A DNA stretch of 64,000 nt from Andalucia godoyi (lineage: Eukaryota > Discoba > Jakobea > Jakobida > Andaluciidae). The notes beneath the pieces were generated by a model. The model was not told the origin of the DNA and did no database searches. It worked only from the letters and a program-made list of their open reading frames with translations. Below, one piece after another: positions 1-10,261 of the stretch. The position numbers and the translations under genes are program-made. The stretch covers positions 1 to 64,000 of the forward strand of contig VRVR01000060.1 in assembly GCA_009859145.1 (NCBI GenBank). The letters run 5' to 3'. Positions within the stretch are counted from its first letter, which is position 1, and each line of letters starts with the position of its first letter.

Positions 1-68
<68 letters not shown>

Positions 69-231
69 CCCTAACCCTAACCCTAACCCTAACCCTAACC
101 CTAACCCTAACCCTAACCCTAACCCTAACCCTAACCCTAACCCTAACCCTAACCCTAACCCTAACCCTAACCCTAAACCCTAAACCCTAAACCCTAACCC
201 TAAACCCTAAACCCTAAACCCTAACCCTAAA
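1..231. repeat. Telomeric repeat array (CCCTAA with CCCTAAA variants)
   Basis: Near-perfect tandem CCCTAA units with interspersed seven-base CCCTAAA units fill the first 231 bases. Read outward on the minus strand this is the G-rich TTAGGG/TTTAGGG telomere strand, so the window begins at a left chromosome end. Heptamer variants are most frequent near the inner edge (about 170-231). There is no subtelomeric satellite: unique sequence that codes on the minus strand starts at about 232. Confidence 0.98.
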
Positions 232-3200
232 CCCAACAAATCGAAGTAAGTGCTGAGAAAGAGAACACACGGATTCCAAGTTCCTGTCCTTGTCGAAGCC
301 TTCATCGCAAAATAAATCCAACAGCAATCCACCGCCTATATTCGGAAGATTCAAGAACAGGTTCTTCAAATGTGGTATTTCTCCAGGATTGAGAAGTTTA
401 ACACAATCTGAAACGGCAGAAAAGGCAGTTCGAGCAAGCTCACGTAGAAGTAGTGGACAGATAGACCGCACAAATTGGAAATGCTCGTCCAATCGATCAG
501 GGATCCGTTGCACAGCTGCACGTTGAGAAAAAAGAGAAAGACTCCTTTTCACGTCTGAATTGGCCGTTACAAGAGCGGTTGACTGTTCTGGAATGGCCAG
601 TGCACTGTTTTTCGTGATGGCAATCTTTGCCAAAGATGCAGGAAGCCCGCCGTTGCAAGAGATTTCGCCTTGTATGGTAGATAACTCAAAACGAAAAGGA
701 GCCGCTGCGATGGACTTCTCCAAATTTGGCACTGACTCCAGGCGCTTGCGGCCAGCATCGAAAACCTCGTTCACAGAATTCATGCATTCGCCTTTGAATC
801 TGTCCAATTCAAATCCATTAGAAAATCGAATTGGTTCAATCAAGTGGCGACCATTGCCAAGAGCATGCTTGCAGATAAACAGAAGACCCTTCTCAATTGC
901 AATTGGGAAAAGACGACGGAAGATTTCTTCGTATTGCTTGAGTGTCCTTGACGGGCGCGCACGAAGGAGACTGCTCAGCACTTCAGTTTCCGGTAAGCTG
1001 ATGTGCGTACCCGTTTTAGCCATGATTTCTCTTTTCGATGTTATCCGCGCATAGAAAAACTGTTTCACATAGATGACTGACGGAGGAACAAAATCGGATG
1101 TGGGAAGCGGTGATGTATCGAGCTTTGAAGCATGCTCGGCATTGTGCACGTCGTCCAGTGAAGGAAGCACAATTCCATATCGATCTGCGCAGCGCAATCG
1201 TTGAATTCTCAAGTTGCAAAGAGTTTTGGTAAGGATCGACCTCTGCTTTTCAACAGATTCAATGTCGGCCAAACGATCCAACGCCGATGGATTGCAACCA
1301 CGAAGTATTGGAACGAGATTTTTGGCAATTTCTTTGGATGCTGATGCGATAATGGTTTCTTGAAGGGTGGAACTGATGCGTCGCGACTCCCATTCCGGAT
1401 CGTACGGAAAATAGCAATCGTACCGGTTATCAACCTCGAAAACGTACACTCCTAAAGCTTCAATAAGCCGATCCAGCATGCTTCGATCAATCTTGGACAG
1501 GTCCGCAGTTTCCTTCAAGAACTCACGACCGAAGTGCAGTTGTCCGGATCCTCCGCCCTCTTCGTCAACGCGTTCGTTCCAAGACAAACGGGCTCGAAGT
1601 TTCAAACGAAGCCTCCTTTCTGCAACCAGAAATTGGTGAAGGCAGACGGTCCATGCTATAGAAGTAATGGCCTGTTGATACAATTCGTTGCCAAACCACA
1701 TACTTGTTTGATCCACGAGGACGGCATCCTCCAGGACGAAATCGATCTCCGCCACTCCAAGCACGCTAGACAAAAACGAATACTGAGCCAAGAACAGGTT
1801 ATCCAAATTCTCCTTCTGTGCGGTTGTTGAGGCAAAGAAAAAGCGTCTCTCTACATGTCGAACCAGAAAGAGGCGGCCATAGAGGTTGAAGACGTTATCA
1901 TCTCGGAGAAACCCTTCCGTTGCAAAGTTTGACTCGCTTGATAGAAGGTCTTTCAGTGAACTGATCGAAGAATCGAGACGGCGATGGCCCTGCAACAAAA
2001 GTTTTTCGACAAACTGAAGCATATCTCGACGATGTGTTGAATCCAAAAACACCCCCTGGCCAAAAAGTGTTCGAAATACATCAAGAACGTGCTCTGTTGA
2101 AAAATCATCCTGTCGAAGGAGCATGTATTGAGCGATGTTTGGACAAGCATGCGCAGGCAGAAGAACTCGATCCTCGCAGGAATCAGACCGTAAAACAGGC
2201 AGTCTGACATCCATTTCCAATAAATCAAGAGTATAGTGATTCTGGTTGTGCCAGTGACTATCAACAATGAATTTCGTTGCCAGTTCCCGTTCTTGAGCGT
2301 TGAAGTCTGACAACGCGGATGCAATGAAGCTTAGAGCCTCCTCATTCGGCTCTTTCCCCTTCATAACAAGCCAAGATTTTTCGCTCCGTTTCAGAATTCT
2401 GAGACAAGTGTTGATTCCACGCAGCACTTCGTGAAAGTGTCTGACAGACAACTCGGGAGACAAAGCGGAACGGATGTCATCAGTCAGAGAAGTGCAGACA
2501 TCGTTCACTGTCACAGGTGTGCGAACATACGTTCTCGTTCCATCTTCGCCACTATCCGATAGAACTGAAGGGTGGATTTCGGACTCCAAAATCATCTTGA
2601 AGACTTGCGACTGTTCTATTAATCCTTTGGACTTCGAGATAATTTCTCTTCTTTCAGTTTCGGAAAAACGTCTTTGAAACGATTCGAAGTACTGGACTTG
2701 TTCTCCTAGAAAAAGCTGTGCAAGTTGCTGGTCCACCGACGCCAGGATGCCTTGGGTGGAGAAGTTCTCCAAGAAACCTCTGACGTGCTTGTGTCTTTTG
2801 ACGTACACATCGAATCCGTCATTTTCGCAGTTCTCGGCAAAGGGATGCTTCTTTAACTCCAAGAGAATTGTGTTTCGAGATGAAATCGCCAAAGCATCAG
2901 CAAAGAGATCTTTTGTGACCTCCAAAAATAAACTGCGAAGAAGTTGAGGGGATTGCTTCCCCAATTCGTCTTGAACTGTAGTCGCTACTTGAACATCTCT
3001 GGAAAGATATTCAGGATCAGGATGGCCCAACACAAGAAGACAACGAACAGGATCTGCGTCCTCACAGATTTTTCTTCGAATGGCTTGAAACGCTTTTTGC
3101 AGAATCTCTAAGTCGTCTTCGGCTTCCACAGTACTGGCTGCAAAGCGGTCCATAGAATTCATGGACAATAATGCAGGAAGACATGCACGAGACTTGGACG

Positions 3201-3339
3201 CCACAGTCCTCAACAAAGCTCCAGAAGGCCAGATCGGCACTGGATTGCTGTCCATCCAACCTCGCGTATAGGACGATGCATTCGAACCATCGTAGTACAC
3301 CCGAGTGCCGTCTTGATCAATATGGGAAGCCAGCGACAT
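214..3339 (-). CDS. Large unknown protein, 3' end truncated by the telomere
   Basis: Open frame of 1,041 residues starting at an ATG at 3339 and transcribed toward the chromosome end. No family is recognised. The protein is soluble-looking, rich in Leu, Glu and Arg, with no signal peptide or membrane segment. It reads without a break to the telomere, and its last residues (Gly-Phe-Arg-Val-Arg-Val) and its TAG stop at 214-216 are encoded by the telomere repeat itself. The simplest reading is a gene cut by a chromosome break that was healed by telomere addition, so the native C-terminus is missing. It is divergent from the 961-residue gene at 3728 across a 388-bp intergenic region. Both have an HPEYL or HPDPEYL-like stretch early on, but I could not establish homology. 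Confidence 0.75.
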   Translation of the reverse strand: MSLASHIDQDGTRVYYDGSNASSYTRGWMDSNPVPIWPSGALLRTVASKSRACLPALLSMNSMDRFAASTVEAEDDLEILQKAFQAIRRKICEDADPVRCLLVLGHPDPEYLSRDVQVATTVQDELGKQSPQLLRSLFLEVTKDLFADALAISSRNTILLELKKHPFAENCENDGFDVYVKRHKHVRGFLENFSTQGILASVDQQLAQLFLGEQVQYFESFQRRFSETERREIISKSKGLIEQSQVFKMILESEIHPSVLSDSGEDGTRTYVRTPVTVNDVCTSLTDDIRSALSPELSVRHFHEVLRGINTCLRILKRSEKSWLVMKGKEPNEEALSFIASALSDFNAQERELATKFIVDSHWHNQNHYTLDLLEMDVRLPVLRSDSCEDRVLLPAHACPNIAQYMLLRQDDFSTEHVLDVFRTLFGQGVFLDSTHRRDMLQFVEKLLLQGHRRLDSSISSLKDLLSSESNFATEGFLRDDNVFNLYGRLFLVRHVERRFFFASTTAQKENLDNLFLAQYSFLSSVLGVAEIDFVLEDAVLVDQTSMWFGNELYQQAITSIAWTVCLHQFLVAERRLRLKLRARLSWNERVDEEGGGSGQLHFGREFLKETADLSKIDRSMLDRLIEALGVYVFEVDNRYDCYFPYDPEWESRRISSTLQETIIASASKEIAKNLVPILRGCNPSALDRLADIESVEKQRSILTKTLCNLRIQRLRCADRYGIVLPSLDDVHNAEHASKLDTSPLPTSDFVPPSVIYVKQFFYARITSKREIMAKTGTHISLPETEVLSSLLRARPSRTLKQYEEIFRRLFPIAIEKGLLFICKHALGNGRHLIEPIRFSNGFELDRFKGECMNSVNEVFDAGRKRLESVPNLEKSIAAAPFRFELSTIQGEISCNGGLPASLAKIAITKNSALAIPEQSTALVTANSDVKRSLSLFSQRAAVQRIPDRLDEHFQFVRSICPLLLRELARTAFSAVSDCVKLLNPGEIPHLKNLFLNLPNIGGGLLLDLFCDEGFDKDRNLESVCSLSQHLLRFVGFRVRV

Positions 3340-3599
3340 GAAACCTTGCGTTAAAGAAACAAGAAATGCCGTGAGACAGTGCGTGTTTTTCAGCGTCTTT
3401 TATACACACGAGACATGCTAAAAGACAGGGGTTGCTTGTTCTTCCATTGAAGTTCTCAGAACGCGCAACCGTACAGTGCTATTCGAGAATCTCTCTCTCT
3501 TGACATGCGTTTCCATCGCAACGAATTCTCGACTTGCCGACAAAGCAACTTCCACTGAGGCGTGAACGTTTCGAAATTGCCGGTCGAACATCGTCTCGG

Positions 3600-3727
3600 C
3601 TTCAGCAGCAATCGTGTGTGCGTGTGTCTGTCTGTCTGCCTGTCTGTCTGTCTGTTTGTTTTCCCCTTCTTTTTTGACCTTCCTTTTTCTTCTGTTTTTC
3701 TAGTCGCTGTTCGTCACAAATTCCACG
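3600..3727 (+). promoter_or_regulatory. Pyrimidine-rich leader with CTGT microsatellite
   Basis: The 5' flank of the gene at 3728 is a long C/T tract with tandem CTGT units (about 3627-3660), followed by a T-rich stretch ending in CTAG about 25 bases before the ATG. Similar C/T-rich leaders precede many intact genes here (for example 10261 minus, 23695, 43469 minus, 47538, 48088, 49630 minus, 58067 minus). It may be a promoter or initiator region, a 5' UTR, or a trans-splice acceptor region. The sequence does not decide between these. Confidence 0.45.
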
Positions 3728-6613
3728 ATGAAAGGATCCAAGATGCAAGTACTTGGGGAATGGCTTTCGTTGTACACCCGAGAATCTTCTGCAAGAGCCT
3801 ATGACGAATCACGCCGAAATGCTACAGTTGAACACTTTCGTGAGGCAAGAAGGGACATTGCAAACCATATGCAATCAAGCGGTCGCCTTGGCAGCATTGT
3901 GAACCTCACACCACGCATGGAAGATTTCGAACTGAAGAGATGTGCCTTCCAGGATGAAGGAGAGGCTGCGGAGTGTAAGCTGGGACTCGAACCTCCTGCT
4001 TCTTTTGCTCTTATCCTGGAACGTATTGTCAACTCAATGGTCCATCCTGAGTACTTACAGAAGTTGGTATTTCTGCGGGGTGCGGTGCATGTTCCGAGAA
4101 CTCTTCAACGTCGACTTCGGCGGTCTGTGTATACCTGTTGGGTGGAAAGGCTTGCTCCTTTGCTTGCTATCGACCTCCTAAACACATTGGCTCGGAGACT
4201 GCATATCCGAGGCTGGGCCTTTGAAGAGCTGGACTTATTAATTGCTCGTCTTTTGAATCTGCAGATTCCGAAGCGTCGCTCTCTTGAACGCCATCAAGAA
4301 CAATTCGCGATGCTTGTTGGTTATCGCGAAGACCAGGATCCAAAAGCTGCCCTATGTGATCTGATGAAACGGATTGAAGAGCACTTTTCTCTGATTTTCC
4401 AGTCGCTTGATAACCTCCGGGCGCAGACTGATCAGCAGGAACAAGGACCACAAGCTGAAAACAGGAGAATAGAACGTGAAGAAGCGATGATGTTAATCAA
4501 TCAGGTGAAAGATATCGTGGAGAGCATCCAGGCAAGAGTTCGATTAATGTTTGGAAATCCAATGTTCCGCCTCTTTTCTTTGTTGCAACAGTTGCATGGT
4601 GACTGTAACCAGACGATCTGGCATTCGCCTGAAGATCGAACTTCACGGATCGAGGAGCTTCGTACTTTGGTAAGGTCCACCTGGTTTTCGTTGGACACTG
4701 ATGTCACAGATACTCATCTGGAAGAATTCGCCTCGCATATTCTTCGTTTGCGTGGGCTTGATCTTGGGGATTTACGGACACGAGACCGTCGACTTTTTTT
4801 ACATTCAGTGCTGGCGTCCAATGTTTCCGTTTCGCAGAAACAACAAGTGATTCGTATGTATGCAGCTGCGGGATATGATGTTTCGGCGAAGGATCCGATT
4901 ATTGGACGCGTTGCCGAAGACTTCTTTCCTTTGGCAGAGCGTGCGTCGCTGAGGGCGTCCTTGCAATCCGCATATGAGAATCTTGACGAAAATGCTATGA
5001 AGGCACAAGAGACAATGCGGCAAATGACGGCCGCGATACGGCAACTTTATGAAACACGGGATGGATCTGTAGAAATTGTCCGTAGAAGCAGTGAGATCAT
5101 TTCACGAATTGCGAATTCCCTAGTAGAAAAAGTCTTTCGCACGAGGACCTGGAGCATAGTCTGCGCTCTTGACCGAACTGAAAAGAGCTGGCACAAACAC
5201 GCTGCTTACGTTGCCAGTGGGTTTTGGAAATGCAGGTTGCAGCTACTTTGTCATGAATTGCAAGCACTGCTGTTCAGAGCATTAACACAGTTTCCACTTT
5301 CGAGATTGTGTGAAGCAAGAGAATTCGTCAAGGACCAGTCCATTACTTGGAAGGAGTTCATTGCAAAGAAAATACTGCCTCGCGTCGCAATAGCTTTAGG
5401 ACTTCTGGAATTCAATTGGAGACAGTTGCCATTGATGCTAGTGGGGATCGGTTCTGATGAATTCATAGCTGAGCTGATGTGTGGCCGGATCGAGCTCCCT
5501 TCACAACAAGATGCAGAAAGATTCGATATCCCCGTCGATTCTACTGAGAATTGGAGATTAGTCAGTTACGATGTGGATTCATTTGCATACGATGAGCAGC
5601 TTTGGAAACGTGTAGTATCACAAGCAACTGCGGTAATCGAAGATACCAAAAGCGTGTTTTGGGAACGATCTGTAATATACCCGGTTACCGAGCTTCTCAC
5701 TGCCTCCACGAAAGTATTGGTTGTGAATGAAGAAGTTGATGTTCAGCAAGTCTTTGAACACAGCAAACAAGCATTTCAGAGAGTATCGAAGCCAAGGGAC
5801 GACGAAGTCGAGCGTTGGTTATCCGAATTTGAAGGTATTGAACATCACAGAACCGAGCGAGCAAGCGTTTTGGCCGAAACTTTCGCGAAATTTCTAGGAG
5901 ATCATGCGAATGATCTTCGTCGTCAAGTTGGATACGAGGATTGGATAGATTTGCAGGACGACAGTAATTTGCACTGTTTGTTTTTTGAAGCAATCAACTG
6001 GCAATCTGTTGGGAGATTCTCCAACGCTCAGCCGATTGATTGGATCGTTCATCATTGTGACGATGACGGACTTGAATTCTACTTCCAAATTCTTGGAATC
6101 CGAACGTTCGTTCACGGACCTCTGGAACGCCTTCTGGATCTGTCAATTTCCGGTCCTGTTCTGAACGACCCGAGGCCGTATGTCAAGAATTTCAGAAAAG
6201 CAATTGGGTCAGTCTTCCGAAGATGTATCGCTTCAGCCTTTACAAAATTGCACTTGTCGATTCACTCTAAATTGCATACGATGCATGTTAATGATGCACA
6301 AGTCGAACGAAACCGTGCTACGGAAACCAGTTTCGCACAGATTGAACGCATCATGAACCAGATGCTGGGGATGCGAGTGGTCAATGAAATCTGGAATGGC
6401 TCTAAAGTTGATATGCGTGGACTAAACGTTCCACGGTTGTGCACAGTCTTGAAGGGATGTTTCCTGGAAAATCCGTGCACTGCGGTCAAGAATATCATCG
6501 AAATGTGCGATGAACTTCGATTGCGAGTCAAGCAAGTTCAGAGCATTCGCTCTGCTTGTGAACAGTTTCTCCGGGTATACCATACTACAAACGATCCAAC
6601 TGCGGATAGGTGA
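3728..6613 (+). CDS. Large unknown protein, divergent partner of the telomere-truncated gene
   Basis: Intact frame of 961 residues, ATG at 3728 after a pyrimidine-rich leader, TGA stop. I recognise no catalytic motif. The sequence is largely helical and charged, with an acidic and Gln-rich segment near residues 210-255, and no clear signal peptide or membrane helix, suggesting an intracellular scaffold or helical-repeat protein. An in-frame ATG at residue 6 is an alternative start. Its length and composition resemble the divergent gene that runs into the telomere, so the two may be distant relatives, but this is unproven. Function unknown. Confidence 0.8.
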   Translation: MKGSKMQVLGEWLSLYTRESSARAYDESRRNATVEHFREARRDIANHMQSSGRLGSIVNLTPRMEDFELKRCAFQDEGEAAECKLGLEPPASFALILERIVNSMVHPEYLQKLVFLRGAVHVPRTLQRRLRRSVYTCWVERLAPLLAIDLLNTLARRLHIRGWAFEELDLLIARLLNLQIPKRRSLERHQEQFAMLVGYREDQDPKAALCDLMKRIEEHFSLIFQSLDNLRAQTDQQEQGPQAENRRIEREEAMMLINQVKDIVESIQARVRLMFGNPMFRLFSLLQQLHGDCNQTIWHSPEDRTSRIEELRTLVRSTWFSLDTDVTDTHLEEFASHILRLRGLDLGDLRTRDRRLFLHSVLASNVSVSQKQQVIRMYAAAGYDVSAKDPIIGRVAEDFFPLAERASLRASLQSAYENLDENAMKAQETMRQMTAAIRQLYETRDGSVEIVRRSSEIISRIANSLVEKVFRTRTWSIVCALDRTEKSWHKHAAYVASGFWKCRLQLLCHELQALLFRALTQFPLSRLCEAREFVKDQSITWKEFIAKKILPRVAIALGLLEFNWRQLPLMLVGIGSDEFIAELMCGRIELPSQQDAERFDIPVDSTENWRLVSYDVDSFAYDEQLWKRVVSQATAVIEDTKSVFWERSVIYPVTELLTASTKVLVVNEEVDVQQVFEHSKQAFQRVSKPRDDEVERWLSEFEGIEHHRTERASVLAETFAKFLGDHANDLRRQVGYEDWIDLQDDSNLHCLFFEAINWQSVGRFSNAQPIDWIVHHCDDDGLEFYFQILGIRTFVHGPLERLLDLSISGPVLNDPRPYVKNFRKAIGSVFRRCIASAFTKLHLSIHSKLHTMHVNDAQVERNRATETSFAQIERIMNQMLGMRVVNEIWNGSKVDMRGLNVPRLCTVLKGCFLENPCTAVKNIIEMCDELRLRVKQVQSIRSACEQFLRVYHTTNDPTADR

Positions 6614-8495
6614 TGTTGTCATTTTCCAAATCAATGGTTTTTCAGAATGGTGTTAGTCGTCTCGAGGAAAGACGTGGCAAGTTATGTTGCGGCAAAATCT
6701 CCAAGCATCACATGTCGGGCAGAGTCGTTCAACACGCAACAAGCGTGGCTCCGAGAGAGGTTCTTTTGACAATGGAATGCTGCACTGGTAAAAGTATTAT
6801 CTGCCATTTCTTTCGGTGATCGTACCGCACTGAGTTGCCTTCCTCTCGTCGATTGTTATCAACGGTTTCTGTTCCACTTGGAACTGCCTTATTTCAGATT
6901 TCCCTATGAAGTACCATCATGAGGGGCAGAATCACCAACTAGTCGAAATGAGGTGTGGTTACCATTCGAATCAAAGACTTTTGCATAACGAAAAGTATAA
7001 GCGGAAATCATGCAGATGCAATCACTCAAAAACAGGATTCCAGTTGCCCGGAACTATGTGCTAATTGTCCAGTATCCAAGTAAAGCACTTTCTCATTTCT
7101 CATTTCATCTCTTCCTTTTCATTTCCTGCCTTGTCTATGTTCACAGGTTCGTTGTGGCTTTTTTGCGAGGAAATGTCAACGCTGAGCTCGACCCAACTTC
7201 TCTGAAACATCAATGGGGCAACGGGCTGATCGACAAGGAAAAAGGGACTCGCTCCAGAAGATCTCACTTTTGAAGCAGAAGATACGATCGAAGAACCACT
7301 TGCTTCTTCCTCTCCTTTGATGACTCACCAGTCACCACTCATCAGGCGGTCTCATAGCGTGGATGATGTGTTTTTTGCGAATTTGCTTTCTGCGGAAATC
7401 CGCTGCGTCGAGAAGATTCGTCAATGATCTTATGAAAGGACTGACCAATAATTGTTCCTGCATCCATGAACTGCAGAGTTTTTGGCGTATTATGCGCACC
7501 TTCGAGAATTCCAACTATAAATAACGACGTCACACTGAAATGCGCATCTATAAGCACCAGAGAATCCTCGTTATTTTCGAATTTGGTTTTGATGAAATTG
7601 CTCATGCGTTGGTCGAAATGATCACTCATTTGCTTGTCTAAAATGCAGAGAAACAGTGGATCAGGCTGATATGCAGGTCAACCGCTGGAAACGTAACCCA
7701 TTATCAGTAATAGACGTGTTGTTCGGAAGGCTTTTCCTTGAAAGAATTTTTTCGCCAGATTTGCCAAATAAAAAAATCTGAAAACTGGGCTGCTGATTTA
7801 AAGAAATTCCCAGAAGGAGGAGGAGTTACTGCCCTCCAACCCAAACCTCCGATGGGGCTCTAAGTAAAATCCTCTTGAGGTCATACAGAAAAGTCCGGCG
7901 TTGTGGTACTCAAGTGGGATTTCCACCTCGAATGCTTCCCAAGTAAATGCTCCTAATAGCTCAATTAGAGACTCCAGACAGTTTTTCAATTTATCATAGT
8001 TCTACAGACTGACCCCTTCAATAGCATAGTCTTTGGTAGGGGTTTGATGGGTGCTGACGCAGATTTTAAAAGTCATTTTCCATCAAAAATTCCATTTAAG
8101 GCTCTTCCGGGAACGACAAAATTTCGACGAGGTTTGCGTTGGAGGGAAGAAGTACAAAAAAAAAATGGACTGGAAAATGTGGCTTCGTAACGCTTTTGCG
8201 CCAAAAAGATTTGATGACGTTGGTAGCATCAAGCGATGAAAAAGCCAACATCAAAGCAAGGGGAAAAGTCTGGAATTTGTAAAAAAATGATCTGATGAAA
8301 GAAAATGGCGGGCTTTTCGAAATGCTCTTTTAAAAAAAGCATTTTGCATCAATCAACCCCGTGTTGGAATTTTGTTGCAAAGTGGCACCGTTGGATTAAG
8401 GCAGTTTTCAGTGATTTTAGAATCTTTCTTTCGTTCTCCAATTGAAATACTAATTCCATTAATATCCTCAAAGCAACTCATGCAAAGGCTTTAAA
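6614..8495. other. Gene-poor stretch, 1.9 kb
   Basis: No long or well-supported frame on either strand. Short minus-strand frames at 7342-7629 and 7798-7989 have protein-like composition and may be remnants of one decayed gene. A GT...AG interval at about 7079-7147 with a T/C-rich 3' half resembles a spliceosomal intron but is not flanked by convincing exons. The inner part (7980-8480) is T/A-rich with no recognisable feature. Confidence 0.5.
7342..7629 (-). CDS. Small hypothetical ORF or gene remnant (95 aa)
   Basis: ATG-initiated minus-strand frame in an otherwise empty region. The first 70 residues have a balanced composition with a hydrophobic core, then a basic polar tail rich in Ser, Gln, Lys and His. 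A second minus-strand frame lies upstream at 7798-7989, so this may be a fragment of a decayed larger gene. No family recognised. It could be chance. Confidence 0.22.
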   Translation of the reverse strand: MSDHFDQRMSNFIKTKFENNEDSLVLIDAHFSVTSLFIVGILEGAHNTPKTLQFMDAGTIIGQSFHKIIDESSRRSGFPQKANSQKTHHPRYETA

Positions 8496-9473
8496 ATGAT
8501 TAATCCGACAGATGTGACACAGGCCGTTGGCCGCGTGGTGCGGAACAATGACGGGGAGCATCTTGGTACCTGCATTCTTGTTGGTGATGATACAGTCATC
8601 ACAGCTTTGCATGTGGTGGCGAATGAGGATCACTCTAGTTTGTTTGTTGAATTTCCTGCATCCTCCGTCACCAAGCAAGTATGCAGCGCGATGAAAGTTA
8701 ACAATGTTGCTGACATTATTGTTTTGAAGTTGCATACTCCTGTGGACCTAAAACCGGCCGAAATTGGGACGTTGGATAGCGAAGATTCTGACTTTTTCTT
8801 CGCATATTATCTTCCGGGTATTCCTCTTACAGTTGTTAAAGGAACGTTTTGCGAAGGCTCTATTGATCAAAACCTGCTTCATGTTTATTCGTCTGTGCCG
8901 TCTGTCCCGGGGTGTTCAGGAGGCGCTTTCCTGAATTCAAACGGCAAAGTGTTTGCAATGCATCTATCTAGGTCCACAGGCTTGTGTCCGTATATTGGTG
9001 ACAGTGATCGAAAAGCATTGCGACTTATTCCAATTGCAGGAGACATCGATGTTTTGAAATCCCATGCTTGTATTGCTGAGTGCGACAATGCTTATGTTTC
9101 GTCGTCTCAACATGCGTTGACTCATGGTTTAAGATTATTGTGTTTTTGTGATGAAAAGAAACCGGGCATTACTGATGTCATCAAACATTCTGCTAATTGT
9201 CATTGTACGTACTGGGAGATGTTCCCGAGAAATGCTTCTGGCCCAGGGCGTCGCGGAATCCGATTGGTTCTCAATTGTCACCGCATTCTTTTGGATGTGA
9301 ATTTCTGGTTTATGCCAAATCCTCATGATAATCGGAAGTACAACAAATCTCCACAGCAGTTGTATCATAGTGCTGCGACAGTTGTTCTGCGGCAGTTTGC
9401 TTTGGCAGGGAGAATTGAAGAAAGATACACCGTTGAAGAATACGGAGAGAGCTTTACTATAATAAAAGAGTAA
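8496..9473 (+). CDS. Trypsin-like serine protease (S1/HtrA-type fold)
   Basis: 325 residues, ATG at 8496, TAA stop. The N-terminal 200 residues have the chymotrypsin-fold landmarks in order: a TALHVV block with catalytic His39, a VADIIVLKL block with Asp73, and a GCSGGAF block with Ser141, so the triad looks complete. There is no signal peptide or propeptide, suggesting a cytoplasmic trypsin-like domain like those attached to immune or stress proteins rather than a digestive enzyme. The C-terminal 120 residues are Cys- and His-rich (about 210-290) and match no family I recognise. The stop lies 17 bases from the end of the convergent membrane-protein gene. Substrate unknown. Confidence 0.82.
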   Translation: MINPTDVTQAVGRVVRNNDGEHLGTCILVGDDTVITALHVVANEDHSSLFVEFPASSVTKQVCSAMKVNNVADIIVLKLHTPVDLKPAEIGTLDSEDSDFFFAYYLPGIPLTVVKGTFCEGSIDQNLLHVYSSVPSVPGCSGGAFLNSNGKVFAMHLSRSTGLCPYIGDSDRKALRLIPIAGDIDVLKSHACIAECDNAYVSSSQHALTHGLRLLCFCDEKKPGITDVIKHSANCHCTYWEMFPRNASGPGRRGIRLVLNCHRILLDVNFWFMPNPHDNRKYNKSPQQLYHSAATVVLRQFALAGRIEERYTVEEYGESFTIIKE

Positions 9474-9490
9474 TTCCGACATTGCCCAAG

Positions 9491-10261
9491 TTACACAGAC
9501 ACTTTTGCAAGTAACGATTTCAAGGAATCGTTGAGAAAATCTCCCAAGAATGGAGAGAGTACGGCCAGACACATACCAAAAGCAGGCTTTCCAATCGGAA
9601 TGGATACCGATTCTGCTTCAAGTTTTATCGGAGTGGCTCTGACGATTGGAAGATCAGACACAATAACTCGAATGTTTTTCTTCGCAGAAGACTCTTTGTT
9701 GGTGGAAGACTCGTCTTTAAGAAACGGAGATTCAGCAACACGGTAAAAAAATCGAACAGGGATCGCATCCTTGGGAAGAGCAGATTCTATCTGCGTTTTC
9801 AGCTCCTGGAACGACTCCACATTGCATTCGAACCACAAAACTTCTGTGCCGAGTAAACGTTGCAGAATGCTAAACATGCACAAACCTGCTACAACACGAG
9901 GAACAAAAGCAACTACAATGGTCTCAATCCACTGGTCAAATGCAGGTATACGACTTGGTTCAACTGTAGATGTTGAACGATGGTGCTTCCATACGTAGGC
10001 TGAAAGAAGGACCACGGTAACAAAGAAAAAACCGGACATCAAACTTTTCCCCTGGCGATACATGGTAAATACCAAAAAGACGAAAAATAGTATCATGATC
10101 ACCAATGTCGGGAGGAATGTTTCTGGCGTAGACAGTCCGGGCGCTAAAAGTACGATGACAGGCATAACCTGTGATAGAAATACCCGGGAAGTGTATCGTA
10201 CCATGACTCTTTTCGTCTTTACCTTTTCCACCGCATCTGTACGGGCATCGGCACGAGACAT
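9491..10261 (-). CDS. Multi-pass membrane protein of unknown function
   Basis: 256 residues from an ATG at 10261. The frame extends 40 codons further upstream, but that part is a C/T-rich leader like those of other genes, so the internal ATG is chosen. It has a basic N-terminus, then about four hydrophobic helices within residues 27-135 (two on either side of a short Arg-Gln-Gly-Lys loop), then a roughly 120-residue mainly soluble domain with a final hydrophobic patch before the end. No family recognised. It converges on the serine protease gene with only 17 bases between stops, so transcription termination of the pair is likely coupled. Confidence 0.7.
   Translation of the reverse strand: MSRADARTDAVEKVKTKRVMVRYTSRVFLSQVMPVIVLLAPGLSTPETFLPTLVIMILFFVFLVFTMYRQGKSLMSGFFFVTVVLLSAYVWKHHRSTSTVEPSRIPAFDQWIETIVVAFVPRVVAGLCMFSILQRLLGTEVLWFECNVESFQELKTQIESALPKDAIPVRFFYRVAESPFLKDESSTNKESSAKKNIRVIVSDLPIVRATPIKLEAESVSIPIGKPAFGMCLAVLSPFLGDFLNDSLKSLLAKVSV

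Noticed and set aside
7079-7147. Candidate spliceosomal intron GTAAAG...TTCACAG
   Set aside because: Intron-like ends and pyrimidine tract, but the flanking frames do not form a convincing protein.
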